A DNA stretch of 64,000 bases from a virus: positions 62,001 through 126,000 of the IMG/VR virus record IMGVR_UViG_3300047378_000694; one strand, written 5' to 3'. The notes beneath the pieces are model-generated. The model searched no databases. It had not been told where the DNA came from and was given only the letters and a program-made list of their open reading frames with translations. Position numbers and translations under genes: made by a program. Positions 43,619-52,750 of the stretch are shown here, one piece after another; position 1 is the stretch's first letter, and the number at the start of each line of letters is the position of its first letter.

Positions 43619-44697
43619 AATATTTCCTTAAATGTTAAATTGTTGTCCTTGAGCCAATTATCAAAGTGTTCTTTTTCAGTAAAAACATTTTCTTTGTAAT
43701 TTTCGTGCCAATGGCTATTTTGTGTTGTTGAAAGTAAATGCAATAATTCTTCATCAAACACGTTAGGCGTTTTTAGATACTTACTACAAATTAAATTAAA
43801 GTTATGTTCAATTGCAGGTTTGCATTTTTCTAACAGATTGTTATAATCACTGTCTTTGTGTTTTGCAACTTGCTGAAACATTGCTTCACAACGTTCTTGA
43901 TCATCTTCAATTGTATCAAAACTATAATCAAAAATTTCATCAAACAATTGAAATCCAAGTTCTCGTAATGCAGTATGAAAATTTGGTACACCATATATAA
44001 TAAAAGGACGTTTGTGTATGATTGGCGTATATGTTTTTTCGGTAGTAAATATACATTCAAGATTGCTTTCGCATACTATACTTAACAGACTGCTTTTATA
44101 ATGCGGTGGTGGAACAAATATATCTCCGCTAAATGTTGTTTTCCAGTCTAACATCCTTTGTTTTTTTGGATTTGGAAAATGTTCAAATTTATAATCTTTG
44201 CTAACTTCATATGCGTTCCAAGATACATGTCCATAATCTTGTAATTTAGACTTGTACATAGTGTCAATAAACATACACCTGTGTGGATGCCCTTTACCGT
44301 TTGTTGATACAAATAGTTTATTAATTGTTTCGTGTGTGGCCAAAGGAAGTTTGTGTTGTATTAGTCGACTAATACAGATATTTGCAAAGAAATGCATCAA
44401 GGGTGTTTGTCTTGCATCATTAATATAATAACGATTATTTAAACTGCCTTTGTATGCCGGAGATATTAAGTGTACTTTAACATCAACCGAAGATGCATAT
44501 TTAGAAAACTTCTTCCATGTTTTTGCACTATCAAAAATATAAACTGCTTCGTATTCTTCAAACGATGCAATAATAACTTGTTTGCAATTTGGATGTGCCA
44601 TAGTACGCTTTAAATCTTGAAACATTTTCTCGCTTGTGGCGTGTTTCCACACAAACCACCAAACTGTGCCATTGTTATCTATTGGAAACGGAATCAT
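43615..44697 (-). CDS. Putative glycosyltransferase, exostosin-like phage family
   Basis: 360 residues. STNGKGHPHR, VCESNLECIFTTEKTYTPI, IIYGVPNFHTALRELGFQLF and FDYSFDTIEDDQER follow the plan of 39284 and 40353. It is placed between two paralogous SGNH genes and overlaps each by 4 bp, so the three are made together from the promoter at 45447. This suggests sugar transfer linked to acylation or deacylation. Inference. Confidence 0.55.
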   Translation of the reverse strand: MIPFPIDNNGTVWWFVWKHATSEKMFQDLKRTMAHPNCKQVIIASFEEYEAVYIFDSAKTWKKFSKYASSVDVKVHLISPAYKGSLNNRYYINDARQTPLMHFFANICISRLIQHKLPLATHETINKLFVSTNGKGHPHRCMFIDTMYKSKLQDYGHVSWNAYEVSKDYKFEHFPNPKKQRMLDWKTTFSGDIFVPPPHYKSSLLSIVCESNLECIFTTEKTYTPIIHKRPFIIYGVPNFHTALRELGFQLFDEIFDYSFDTIEDDQERCEAMFQQVAKHKDSDYNNLLEKCKPAIEHNFNLICSKYLKTPNVFDEELLHLLSTTQNSHWHENYKENVFTEKEHFDNWLKDNNLTFKEIL

Positions 44698-45422
44698 TGC
44701 ATAAACTCTCTTGGATTAAACGGATACCCTAACTCATCTAGTACTTCATAAATTTTTCTACCTTTGCGTAATTCGTTTACACAAGTGTTTTGTATATCGA
44801 TCCAATACTGTTCAGTTTTTCTATCTATTTCAATAGGCATTTGTTCTTTTACAATTTGTAGATGTGCAAGGATATCTGGATGTGGATCGTTGTGCAACCC
44901 TTCAAAACTAGGATCTCCTGTTTCTAAATTTTTGTATAGCATATCAATAGTAAAATCTTTAAAATGGTCAAGTAGTGGTAAACCGACAACTGCATCTTCA
45001 TAATGCTGATCAAATCCACACGCTTGGTACATAATCATATCCCCGTATGTTTTGTTTACATAATGCATTGCAGTAATATTTTTTAATGCATCGTGGCTTG
45101 GGCTATTAAATTCTCGCATAAACTTGCTCCATGTACTGCCGCCATTGCCACTAAACATATTTCCATGCTGTAAATAATTGCCGCCCATTAATCGATCTTC
45201 GCGATTCCAACTAGTCCACATTATAATAATTTTGTCTTCGGGTGTAAATTTATGCATCATATTAGCTTCAAGGATACGATAGCTTATACCAACATTACCA
45301 ATTCCAGCCATGCCATAATTATACACCTCGGTTTGATTTTCCAGTTGCTTTTGTATAATTTCAGGCCAGCAGGGCCATAGATAATGTGTAAAGCTACAAC
45401 CAAAAGTAAATAATCTACGCAT
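44694..45422 (-). CDS. SGNH/GDSL-type hydrolase or acyltransferase
   Basis: 242 residues. FGCSFTHYLWP with S10, YGMAGIGNVG, IIMWTSWNRED, and NDPHPDILAH. It shares the first ~75 residues closely with 42803-43618. The start has AAGGAAT and a late TATAAATA 24 bp upstream. The start lies only 19 bp from the divergent amidinotransferase ATG. Confidence 0.78.
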   Translation of the reverse strand: MRRLFTFGCSFTHYLWPCWPEIIQKQLENQTEVYNYGMAGIGNVGISYRILEANMMHKFTPEDKIIIMWTSWNREDRLMGGNYLQHGNMFSGNGGSTWSKFMREFNSPSHDALKNITAMHYVNKTYGDMIMYQACGFDQHYEDAVVGLPLLDHFKDFTIDMLYKNLETGDPSFEGLHNDPHPDILAHLQIVKEQMPIEIDRKTEQYWIDIQNTCVNELRKGRKIYEVLDELGYPFNPREFMQ

Positions 45423-45430
45423 ATAATTCC

Positions 45431-45438
45431 TTAAATAC
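45431..45438 (+). promoter_or_regulatory. Late promoter, leaderless type (TTAAATACTGTATG)
   Basis: TTAAATAC, TGT, then the ATG at 45442. Same geometry as at 27792, 33551 and 42250. Confidence 0.65.
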
Positions 45439-45441
45439 TGT

Positions 45442-46446
45442 ATGAGTATTTATAGCACCAATGAGTGGGATCCACTAAAGAAGGTTTGTGTCGGCGTTGC
45501 TGATTACTGCCGTATACCCGAAATGGACGAAAGTCTAAGAGTTATCAACTACGCTGATAGAAAAGATGTAAGCGATGTTGTTCCTGGATTGTATCCACAA
45601 CAAGTAGTTGACGAAAGCAACGAAGATCTTGAAACATTTGTAAAGTTTCTCGAAGGCGAAAGTGTTGAGGTTGTAAGGCCGCAGCGTACAGAGGATGTAA
45701 AGTATTACAACTACTGTCCAAGAGACACTGTGTTTGTACACGGCAAACGAGCATTAGCTGCGCCTATGGCACTTGAAGCAAGAGCCGAAGAATGGAAACA
45801 CTTGATGCCTGGAGTTGCACCGATTGAGGTAGGACATCGTACGGATCGTACTGGATTATATGACGAGTCGTGTGTAGGCGATCCTGACAAACTAGCACTA
45901 ACAGAAACTGCTCCGTGTTTTGATGCAGCAAATGCTATTCGTGCAAACGATGATATTATGTATTTGGTTAGTAATAGTGGAAACAAAGCAGGTGCTACAT
46001 ACTTGCAAGACTGGATGAATAAACCTGCTAGTAGTTTTGACGAACCTGGAAACTTCAAAGTACATACGCTAGAAGATGTGTATAGTTATATGCACATTGA
46101 CAGCACTATTGCTTTTTTACGTGAAGGGCTATTGCTTGCTAATCCGAGCCGTATCAAAAGCAAGGACGATCTCCCAGGACCGTTCAAAGACTGGGATATT
46201 ATCTGGGCACCAGACGCAGTAGACGCTGGACATTATCCAGGATTGTGCAATAGTAGTATTTGGACATGGAATGTAAACCTGTTTAGTGTCAATCCTAATT
46301 TAGTAGCACTTGAGGAACACCAAGAACCTACACGTAAAGCACTAGAAGCACATGGTATTGAATGTGCTATGCTACCACTACGTCATGCACGTACACTCGG
46401 CGGGTGTTTCCATTGTTGTACATTAGATTTAATTAGAGAAACATAA
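45442..46446 (+). CDS. Amidinotransferase (glycine/inosamine amidinotransferase family)
   Basis: 334 residues, a normal family size. NEWDPLKKVCVG opens the beta/alpha propeller; catalytic residues are D161 (CFDAAN), H218 (MHIDST) and C322 (LGGCFHCC). The enzyme moves an amidino group from arginine to an amine, forming a guanidino compound via a covalent cysteine adduct. Related genes occur in marine T4-like phages. It is a late, single-gene unit near sugar-modifying genes, so guanidination of an amino-sugar is one option. Family is secure. Confidence 0.88.
   Translation: MSIYSTNEWDPLKKVCVGVADYCRIPEMDESLRVINYADRKDVSDVVPGLYPQQVVDESNEDLETFVKFLEGESVEVVRPQRTEDVKYYNYCPRDTVFVHGKRALAAPMALEARAEEWKHLMPGVAPIEVGHRTDRTGLYDESCVGDPDKLALTETAPCFDAANAIRANDDIMYLVSNSGNKAGATYLQDWMNKPASSFDEPGNFKVHTLEDVYSYMHIDSTIAFLREGLLLANPSRIKSKDDLPGPFKDWDIIWAPDAVDAGHYPGLCNSSIWTWNVNLFSVNPNLVALEEHQEPTRKALEAHGIECAMLPLRHARTLGGCFHCCTLDLIRET
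45447..45454 (-). promoter_or_regulatory. T4-type late promoter TATAAATA inside the divergent coding start
   Basis: Perfect TATAAATA on the minus strand, within codons 2-5 of the amidinotransferase gene. It drives 44694, 43615 and 42803 with a leader containing AAGGAAT. Confidence 0.75.
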
Positions 46447-47205
46447 AGTTTGTAAATACTTTTGTGTTTCGATATGAAAGTTAACCCCGTCATGTTCTCT
46501 GTCTCGGGCTTCGTGATTTCCAGTATTTGGAGAGATTTCGTGTATCTTAGTAAACAGCGGAATCTCGATAGGTTCCCAAGAAAAATTAATTACTGGTACT
46601 CCCAAACTTTCCCATACTAAATTAAATCCTTCGATCTGCTGGATAACAGATTTATCACGTTCACCATTATCAACAATATAGCGTCTTTCCCACCATCTTC
46701 CATCGTGCGTTTTAGTTTCACTCATGTCTGCTATTTCAATATCATCTTGCTTTGTAAAACCAAACATTTTCCTGCCAATTTGTGGCCATTGACAGACTAC
46801 TAGCTTAGGCTTTGGTAAATTATTTCTTTTCCATAACAATGCATTTATATACTGCGCTTCAGGGCTAGTTGATTGTTTAGCACAATTATACAAATCTAAT
46901 TTTAAATTTGTTGCAAGCATACTTGCCCATATATCCTCTACATTTAACCCTACGCCCTCAGTATAACTACAACCGAATGTTAGTAAAAAATCTTTATCAA
47001 GACTTTCTATTTCTTTTGTGCGATGACCAAGACTGTTAAACTTATATTCAATAGTTTCTGTGTGATATTGCCAGTCTTTGTTTTTTAATTTTTTACAATT
47101 AAATTTAAATGTTTTTTGATCGTCGCTAGAATAAAAATTTACTGTTTGATTTACAAAAGGTCTATCAACTAACAAATTATAGTTTTTATTAAAACACAGG
47201 TTCAT
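46429..47205 (-). CDS. SGNH/GDSL-type hydrolase or acyltransferase
   Basis: 258 residues. TFGCSYTEGVGL with S80, later VVCQWPQ, and the D-R-E-H pair in ARDREHDGVNFH. An N-terminal ~70-residue part with NSLGHRTKE resembles 17801-18523. GGAG precedes the ATG. Single gene; its end overlaps the convergent amidinotransferase by 18 bp. No secretion signal. Confidence 0.78.
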   Translation of the reverse strand: MNLCFNKNYNLLVDRPFVNQTVNFYSSDDQKTFKFNCKKLKNKDWQYHTETIEYKFNSLGHRTKEIESLDKDFLLTFGCSYTEGVGLNVEDIWASMLATNLKLDLYNCAKQSTSPEAQYINALLWKRNNLPKPKLVVCQWPQIGRKMFGFTKQDDIEIADMSETKTHDGRWWERRYIVDNGERDKSVIQQIEGFNLVWESLGVPVINFSWEPIEIPLFTKIHEISPNTGNHEARDREHDGVNFHIETQKYLQTLCFSN

Positions 47206-47219
47206 TTTAAAATCTCCTA

Positions 47220-47226
47220 CTAAATA
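47220..47226 (+). promoter_or_regulatory. Possible late promoter (CTAAATA)
   Basis: CTAAATA lies 32 bp before the TTG start at 47259, with GGAG in between. Match is partial, so low confidence. Confidence 0.35.
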
Positions 47227-47258
47227 TATACGTACTTAACGAAAATTGGAGTAGTATT

Positions 47259-48608
47259 TTGCATAACTGGTTTAACTGTCTTTATTTCTTACCTCGAAAT
47301 AAATCTAAGCCCGAACTAATTCGAAATGATGGTAACACAACACCATTAACACAGATTGGTAAAATTGAAGGATTAATGGATTTAACTAATGAAAGTTTTA
47401 TTGGAAAATTTACCGAGCCTACTATAATCTACAATGGCACACATAATATTCCAAATTTAGATAAACTTTTTATATCAGATAAGCATACTCAAATTCTAAA
47501 AACCCAAACTATACATTTTTTCTTTTTTGAAGTGTTAACACACTATATTCCAAACAAGCATGGCAGACTTGAACCTCATATTTTAAAAATAGATAACGAA
47601 CCTGAAAAAATGTCACAAATTCGTTGTTATGAATTAGATACGCTAAATGCATGGGCAAAACAACACGATATAGATCTTGTTGTATATTGTACAGATCATA
47701 AAAGTTGGGAGTACTATCAAGATATCTATCCAAATATTACACTACGTTCTCTAGACTTATTTGTAAGTTGGTTTAGCCAACGATTTAATATGCAAGAAGA
47801 ATATAACCGAGCCGGAATGATACCCGGTGATGTATATCCTATTATTCAACACAAGAAAGTTATTAAGAAGTTTTTTAGTGCAGCATGGCGATACGATCCT
47901 ACTAGACATTTTATCAATGCATTTTTAGCAAAAGAAGGAATTACCCAATCGAACGAAGTTAGTTTTTATCATAAAGTTAGCAATGACGATATGATAGCAA
48001 ATATGTGGTTTGACTGGAAAAAATTTGAAAAAAGACATCCGCAAATGGCAAGTGATTTGATTGAAGGTAATGAAATATTACAAACACAAGTTCCGTTGAG
48101 TTTTGAAACAAAAAATCCAATGGCTTGTGATATAACACAATCTGATCCTGATTATAATACACCTGGGCAATATAATAGACGACGAACACAAGATCCCAAC
48201 AGGACATATTCGCGGTGTTTTGTTGCTATTATTAATGAAACAAGAGTAACACAACCATGGCCAAATATTAGTGAAAAAACAATGAATCCAATAAAGGCAT
48301 TTCGACCAATGATTCATGTTGCTGCGCCAGGTACATTAAAATATTTGCAAACTATGGGCTTTAAAACATTTGATGATTTTTATCCCGAAGACTACGACAA
48401 CATCAAATGCACCAGTGACAGATTAGTTTCTATATGCGATACAATTAAGTATGTAAATAGCTTTGATATTAAAGATTTGCGTAAAATGTATGTTAAATTA
48501 ATACCACGAGTAATGCACAACTACGAAGTATTGCAGCACACTTATAAATGGTTTGACGAATACAACTTAAAACTCGATTCCCAAAGTTCATCTGCCCAAT
48601 ATGTATGA
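47259..48608 (+). CDS. Putative glycosyltransferase, exostosin-like phage family (long form)
   Basis: 449 residues from a TTG at 47259, chosen because GGAG sits 7 bp upstream. The late region RCFVAIINETR, ISEKTMNPIKAFRPMIHVAAPGTLKYLQTMGFKTFDDFY matches the SEKTWKPI family. The N-terminal ~200 residues are unique to this copy. It is flanked by two SGNH genes on the other strand, and its end overlaps one by 67 bp, the longest convergent overlap in the window. Confidence 0.55.
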   Translation: MHNWFNCLYFLPRNKSKPELIRNDGNTTPLTQIGKIEGLMDLTNESFIGKFTEPTIIYNGTHNIPNLDKLFISDKHTQILKTQTIHFFFFEVLTHYIPNKHGRLEPHILKIDNEPEKMSQIRCYELDTLNAWAKQHDIDLVVYCTDHKSWEYYQDIYPNITLRSLDLFVSWFSQRFNMQEEYNRAGMIPGDVYPIIQHKKVIKKFFSAAWRYDPTRHFINAFLAKEGITQSNEVSFYHKVSNDDMIANMWFDWKKFEKRHPQMASDLIEGNEILQTQVPLSFETKNPMACDITQSDPDYNTPGQYNRRRTQDPNRTYSRCFVAIINETRVTQPWPNISEKTMNPIKAFRPMIHVAAPGTLKYLQTMGFKTFDDFYPEDYDNIKCTSDRLVSICDTIKYVNSFDIKDLRKMYVKLIPRVMHNYEVLQHTYKWFDEYNLKLDSQSSSAQYV

Positions 48609-49300
48609 GCCGGTAATCGATGATGCCAATACATTTGTCCTTCAACACTATGCCCTTGTGCTAAACAATTTTCAAAAAAGCTATAGCTTTCATCATCCCA
48701 GTATAAGAAATTTTGTTTATCAATTTTACTAGCATAGTACTTGTATCTTTTTGTATTTGAACATGCTTGAAGACTATTTCTAAAAGTATAACTAAAATTA
48801 TTTGCTTTTAAAAAACTTTGTAACTCAATAATATTCATGTATCGATTAATCTGCCACTGCACCGGATTAATAAACAAATGATCACCTAGTATATCTAAAT
48901 TTTTGCGCCAAGCCTTGGGTGCCCAATCAGGATAATGCTGAGGATGCAAATGCAGTACTTTTTTATCTGGAGTATAAGGAATAAATTTATTTAAATTATA
49001 TCTGTTATTGTCCCAATTATCATAAAAATATTCAGTGCGTTCGGCACCAGTCCAGTTAATAAAAAAATGTGTATTTTTAGCACGTTCTGGATTATCAAGT
49101 ATCCAAAGCATAGTAGTACGTTTGATATAATCGTTACTTCCGCCAGGCATGGCAATATTAGTATATTCCCAATTTAACTTTTTAGCAATTTGTGCTGCAT
49201 AACAATTTTGTCTATTATAATTGCCTTCACCAACTCCGCTGCCTTCGATTTCGCTACCGGCGGTATGACTACATCCGTTTACAAGTAGATGACTATGCAT
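48542..49300 (-). CDS. SGNH/GDSL-type hydrolase or acyltransferase
   Basis: 252 residues. VNGCSHTAGSE with S11, then AMPGGSND as glycine block, HFFINWTG, and a C-terminal HHRLPAHTYWADEL carrying the likely catalytic His. It differs most from the other four SGNH proteins. Last gene of the 11-gene unit from 58795, overlapping a radical SAM gene by 8 bp. Confidence 0.72.
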   Translation of the reverse strand: MHSHLLVNGCSHTAGSEIEGSGVGEGNYNRQNCYAAQIAKKLNWEYTNIAMPGGSNDYIKRTTMLWILDNPERAKNTHFFINWTGAERTEYFYDNWDNNRYNLNKFIPYTPDKKVLHLHPQHYPDWAPKAWRKNLDILGDHLFINPVQWQINRYMNIIELQSFLKANNFSYTFRNSLQACSNTKRYKYYASKIDKQNFLYWDDESYSFFENCLAQGHSVEGQMYWHHRLPAHTYWADELWESSFKLYSSNHL

Positions 49301-50264
49301 TAATTGGTTCCTTTGGTATAATAATATCTGTGCCGCAATGACAGTGTTGTTTACTACATATAACAGGTTTCATGTCAAATGTCAAGTCTTTATCTAAAAT
49401 ATTTCCATGAGTGTTGCCAACGCCGCAACTTGCACTTGACATTTCTCCTCTTGGATTGATAAACAATGCATCGTCAACAGAGCATTTCCATCCTGTAAAG
49501 AAGTTCTGTCTATCAGCAATAATAGTGTTGCTGTTTGTTGGCACAATTGTTCCGTTATCATAATGGCTATTACTAATTGCTTTGTTTTGTCTATACGGCT
49601 TTGGTATAGATATTTTAGTTTCAAACTGAGCAGCTTCTAAAAATTTTACTTTATCAGGATCTTTGTATTGCCACGGACCAGCATTAACACTCATTTCGTC
49701 AAACAACGGTGTCCATTCTAAATTGTAATTAGGCACTTCGGCTTTTACACGTTTGCCAAATTCAACTACTTCCCAAAAGCGCTCTTCGTGCATCAACATC
49801 TTTGTGCATAGATAGTCAACTTTGTTGCATAAAAATTGTGCATTTTCAATATAACGATCTTTCTTACAAAATTCTACATGAAAACTAGCAACAATATCGT
49901 CAAACAAGTGACAATGCTTTTCCCAATATCTTACTGGACGTGATAAGTTTGTATTTACTGCTACTGTAAGATTGTCACCTAATTCGTCTTTTAAATATTC
50001 TGTAAGAGGAATAAAGTTTTCCCAGTGTGTAGGTTCGCCGCCGCTGTAAAATATCTTAAAGTATTTGTATCCTTTGTCTTGATACTGCTGAAATATGCCA
50101 CGTACATTTTTCATATATGTATCAAGATTACTGTTGTTACGATTTGATCCTGCCCAATTACCTGGATTGCAGTATGTACATTGAAAATTACAGAAGTTGT
50201 TTACTTGCCACGTTATTGTAGCATATGGTTCTGCCATTGGAGTAATTTTTGTTAAGTTAGACAT
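49293..50264 (-). CDS. Compact radical SAM protein with C-terminal cysteine region
   Basis: 323 residues. Core ligands C25, C29, C32 (FCNFQCTYC), YSGGEPTHW, then GWKCSVDD, SASCGVGNTHGN, ICSKQHCHCG. It is the same type as 30564 and 36398, and again lies directly downstream of an N-twitch radical SAM gene (8-bp overlap). This pairing seems to be a rule in this genome. Confidence 0.86.
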   Translation of the reverse strand: MSNLTKITPMAEPYATITWQVNNFCNFQCTYCNPGNWAGSNRNNSNLDTYMKNVRGIFQQYQDKGYKYFKIFYSGGEPTHWENFIPLTEYLKDELGDNLTVAVNTNLSRPVRYWEKHCHLFDDIVASFHVEFCKKDRYIENAQFLCNKVDYLCTKMLMHEERFWEVVEFGKRVKAEVPNYNLEWTPLFDEMSVNAGPWQYKDPDKVKFLEAAQFETKISIPKPYRQNKAISNSHYDNGTIVPTNSNTIIADRQNFFTGWKCSVDDALFINPRGEMSSASCGVGNTHGNILDKDLTFDMKPVICSKQHCHCGTDIIIPKEPINA

Positions 50265-51540
50265 ATTTTCTTAACCACTCTAGTTCAGGAAACGTACTCC
50301 AAAAGTCTTCTTTACGATGCTGATCAAGTCCATGATTTTTGTCAAAGAACTGTTTTAATTTATCTTTGTTTAACTCGCCTGTGTTCATAAATTGTATCAC
50401 ACTATCAATTTTACCAAGTACATCTTTTACTACTGCTGGATTGTTTGCTATGCGATCTTTAATTTTGTCGTATGCCCATGCTTTATAGTCAATGTATTTA
50501 CTACGTAACTCAATCTTATAATCATTTGGAATATTATCTAAACGCATAAAATCTGGATCAGTTAACATGTTTAATCTACAATTTTCAATATCAACCAATC
50601 CACGTTCAACCCAATCCATATGGAAGTCGGGCCAGTTCCAAGCATTGTACATACTTATTGTTGGTGTTAGTTCAAAATGAATATTAGGCAAGTGTTCAAG
50701 CATTTCTTGTCTATTACGTTCAACAGTATCCCATACTGTGCCAAACCGCATAAACTCAGCTCTTGCACCCATTGCATCTAAACTTGCACTAACTTGAATA
50801 TCTGGAAACTCTTTCCAATAATCAATAATGCTTTTTTGTTTAAATCTTAGATTACTAAAATTAGTTGTATAACGTAGTCGCACATCAGTTTTACCAATAT
50901 CAATCCAATGATCTAATATTTTATAATGTTCGTCTGTAATAAGCGGCTCGCCGCCTGCCCAATATACTTCTTCAACATCTGGCAAGTATTGCTGTAGTTC
51001 GTTCCAAAAGTCTTTGTGCTTTGCTACATTAACAATATTACTGCCATTATTTTTAAGTATGTTAGCAACTTCATGTTTTCCATATAGCTCGCCATGTTCT
51101 TGTGCGTGTAGACTACTCAATTCAGGTCCACATGTTCTACACTTCATATTACATATGTTACTAAATCGTATATCCATATACGCCATACGCATTTCATCAA
51201 TGCTGCCATCTGCGTTTGTTTTTTCAACTAGATCAAAATGTTTATCGCCGAACCACTGATTATGATTTTTACGCAGTGTCCAGATGTAAGTACTATCTTC
51301 GAGTTCGTAGCAACGTCTGCAACAATCTAGTTTTTCACCATTAAGCATTGCTAAACGTAGTTCTTTGTATTTGTCACTATTCCAAACTTCTTTGATACTA
51401 TTTTCTTTAACATTGCCAAAAGGCTGATCGCTATCCGCAATACAGCAAGGCATTGCCCTGCCATCGGGCCAGGCGTGCATATGTATCCACGGAAGAATAC
51501 AAAATGCTTTGTTGCGTTTTAGTAAATTATCTTTATCCAT
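50257..51540 (-). CDS. Radical SAM protein with N-terminal twitch-like cysteine region
   Basis: 427 residues. C14 (FCILPWIH), C32, C33 (PCCIADS), C73, C74, C77 (CCRRC); core C130, C134, C137 (CNMKCRTC); AGGEPL. Very like 51533-52750 around the core (DIRFSNICN in both). Overlaps both neighbours by 8 bp. Probably a tandem duplicate. Confidence 0.88.
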   Translation of the reverse strand: MDKDNLLKRNKAFCILPWIHMHAWPDGRAMPCCIADSDQPFGNVKENSIKEVWNSDKYKELRLAMLNGEKLDCCRRCYELEDSTYIWTLRKNHNQWFGDKHFDLVEKTNADGSIDEMRMAYMDIRFSNICNMKCRTCGPELSSLHAQEHGELYGKHEVANILKNNGSNIVNVAKHKDFWNELQQYLPDVEEVYWAGGEPLITDEHYKILDHWIDIGKTDVRLRYTTNFSNLRFKQKSIIDYWKEFPDIQVSASLDAMGARAEFMRFGTVWDTVERNRQEMLEHLPNIHFELTPTISMYNAWNWPDFHMDWVERGLVDIENCRLNMLTDPDFMRLDNIPNDYKIELRSKYIDYKAWAYDKIKDRIANNPAVVKDVLGKIDSVIQFMNTGELNKDKLKQFFDKNHGLDQHRKEDFWSTFPELEWLRKYV

Positions 51541-52750
51541 TTATCATTGATGCCAGTTCAGGAAATGTTTCTACAAAATTTTCATTTCGTATTTTATCTC
51601 TTCTTACAGTATTATGTATAAATTCTTTGCCGTTTTGTTCCCAGGTATGATCGCTATTGGCAAAATTCAATGCATTTTGTATATGCTGTGTACACCAAAA
51701 GTCATCCTTAATTTCATTAATAACTTTTAATAATCCAAGTGTGCCTTGTTCTTTTAATTCTAAAGGAAGATTTTGCGCACTGTAAAAACTAGGATTTAAC
51801 AAATGGTAAATGCTAATGTAATCGTGCTTACGTAATAAGTCTTTATCAATCATATATCTAAAAAAGTCACCAAGTGTAACATAATTTAAATTACTCAATA
51901 CGCAATTGAATTGGTAGTTGATAAAATCAACATCTCTAATTGTACGTAAATTATTTTCTACTGTAAACCAATGAGTACCGTTGCGAATATATTCGGCCTT
52001 TGGACCAAAGTGATCTAAACTAGCACTAACTTCAATTTCTTTAAAATTACTCCACATGTCAAGTATGTCGTATTTTTTGTATCTAAAGTTACTCATGTTT
52101 GTATTGTAGCGTAATGTAATATCTTTACAACTACCATTAGCAATCATTTCATTGAGTATTGTATAGTGTTCGTCTGTAATAAGTGGCTCGCCGCCAGCAA
52201 AGTATGCTAATTCAATATTAGGTATCTGTTCTAATACTTGATCTAATAATTTGCCACTACTATCTGCATGTTGTACAACTTTAAATCCTGGAGGGGGCGC
52301 ATCGTGTTCTTTGTGTTCTTGTCCCCACTTGCTACTAAATTCACTGCCACAGGTTCTACACTTAAAATTACAAATGTTACTAAAGCGTATATCGTAATAT
52401 GCCATTGTAAATTTATCTAAGCTGCCGTCTTGATTAGTATAGGGTACTAATTCTTCGTACTTGTCTGCAAATTTCTCAATACTATATTTTCTAAAACTGT
52501 AAGGAGAACTTTCTTCGTGTTTATAACAAAATGTACATGCTTCGTTTTTACGACCAGCTAACATATCGAGTCGCAACTGTTTCATCCGTTCAGTATTAAA
52601 TGCTTGTTCTAATGTTGTGTCTTTTACATTAGCAAAAGGTTCAACATAGTCGCTACTACAACACGGATATACATCTCCCTTGGGTGTTACATTTAAGTGT
52701 AGCCAAGGAAACATGCAAAACGTTCCATTTCCTAAATGTTCTTCCTTCAT
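51533..52750 (-). CDS. Radical SAM protein with N-terminal twitch-like cysteine region
   Basis: 405 residues from the ATG at 52750, which gives an ATGA overlap with the gene before it; a TTG five codons upstream is less likely. C12 (FCMFPWLH), C30, C31, C72, C75; core C127, C131, C134 (CNFKCRTC); AGGEPL. Adjacent copies share IRFSNICN and the GSE/GPE-SS stretch after the core. Confidence 0.88.
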   Translation of the reverse strand: MKEEHLGNGTFCMFPWLHLNVTPKGDVYPCCSSDYVEPFANVKDTTLEQAFNTERMKQLRLDMLAGRKNEACTFCYKHEESSPYSFRKYSIEKFADKYEELVPYTNQDGSLDKFTMAYYDIRFSNICNFKCRTCGSEFSSKWGQEHKEHDAPPPGFKVVQHADSSGKLLDQVLEQIPNIELAYFAGGEPLITDEHYTILNEMIANGSCKDITLRYNTNMSNFRYKKYDILDMWSNFKEIEVSASLDHFGPKAEYIRNGTHWFTVENNLRTIRDVDFINYQFNCVLSNLNYVTLGDFFRYMIDKDLLRKHDYISIYHLLNPSFYSAQNLPLELKEQGTLGLLKVINEIKDDFWCTQHIQNALNFANSDHTWEQNGKEFIHNTVRRDKIRNENFVETFPELASMING

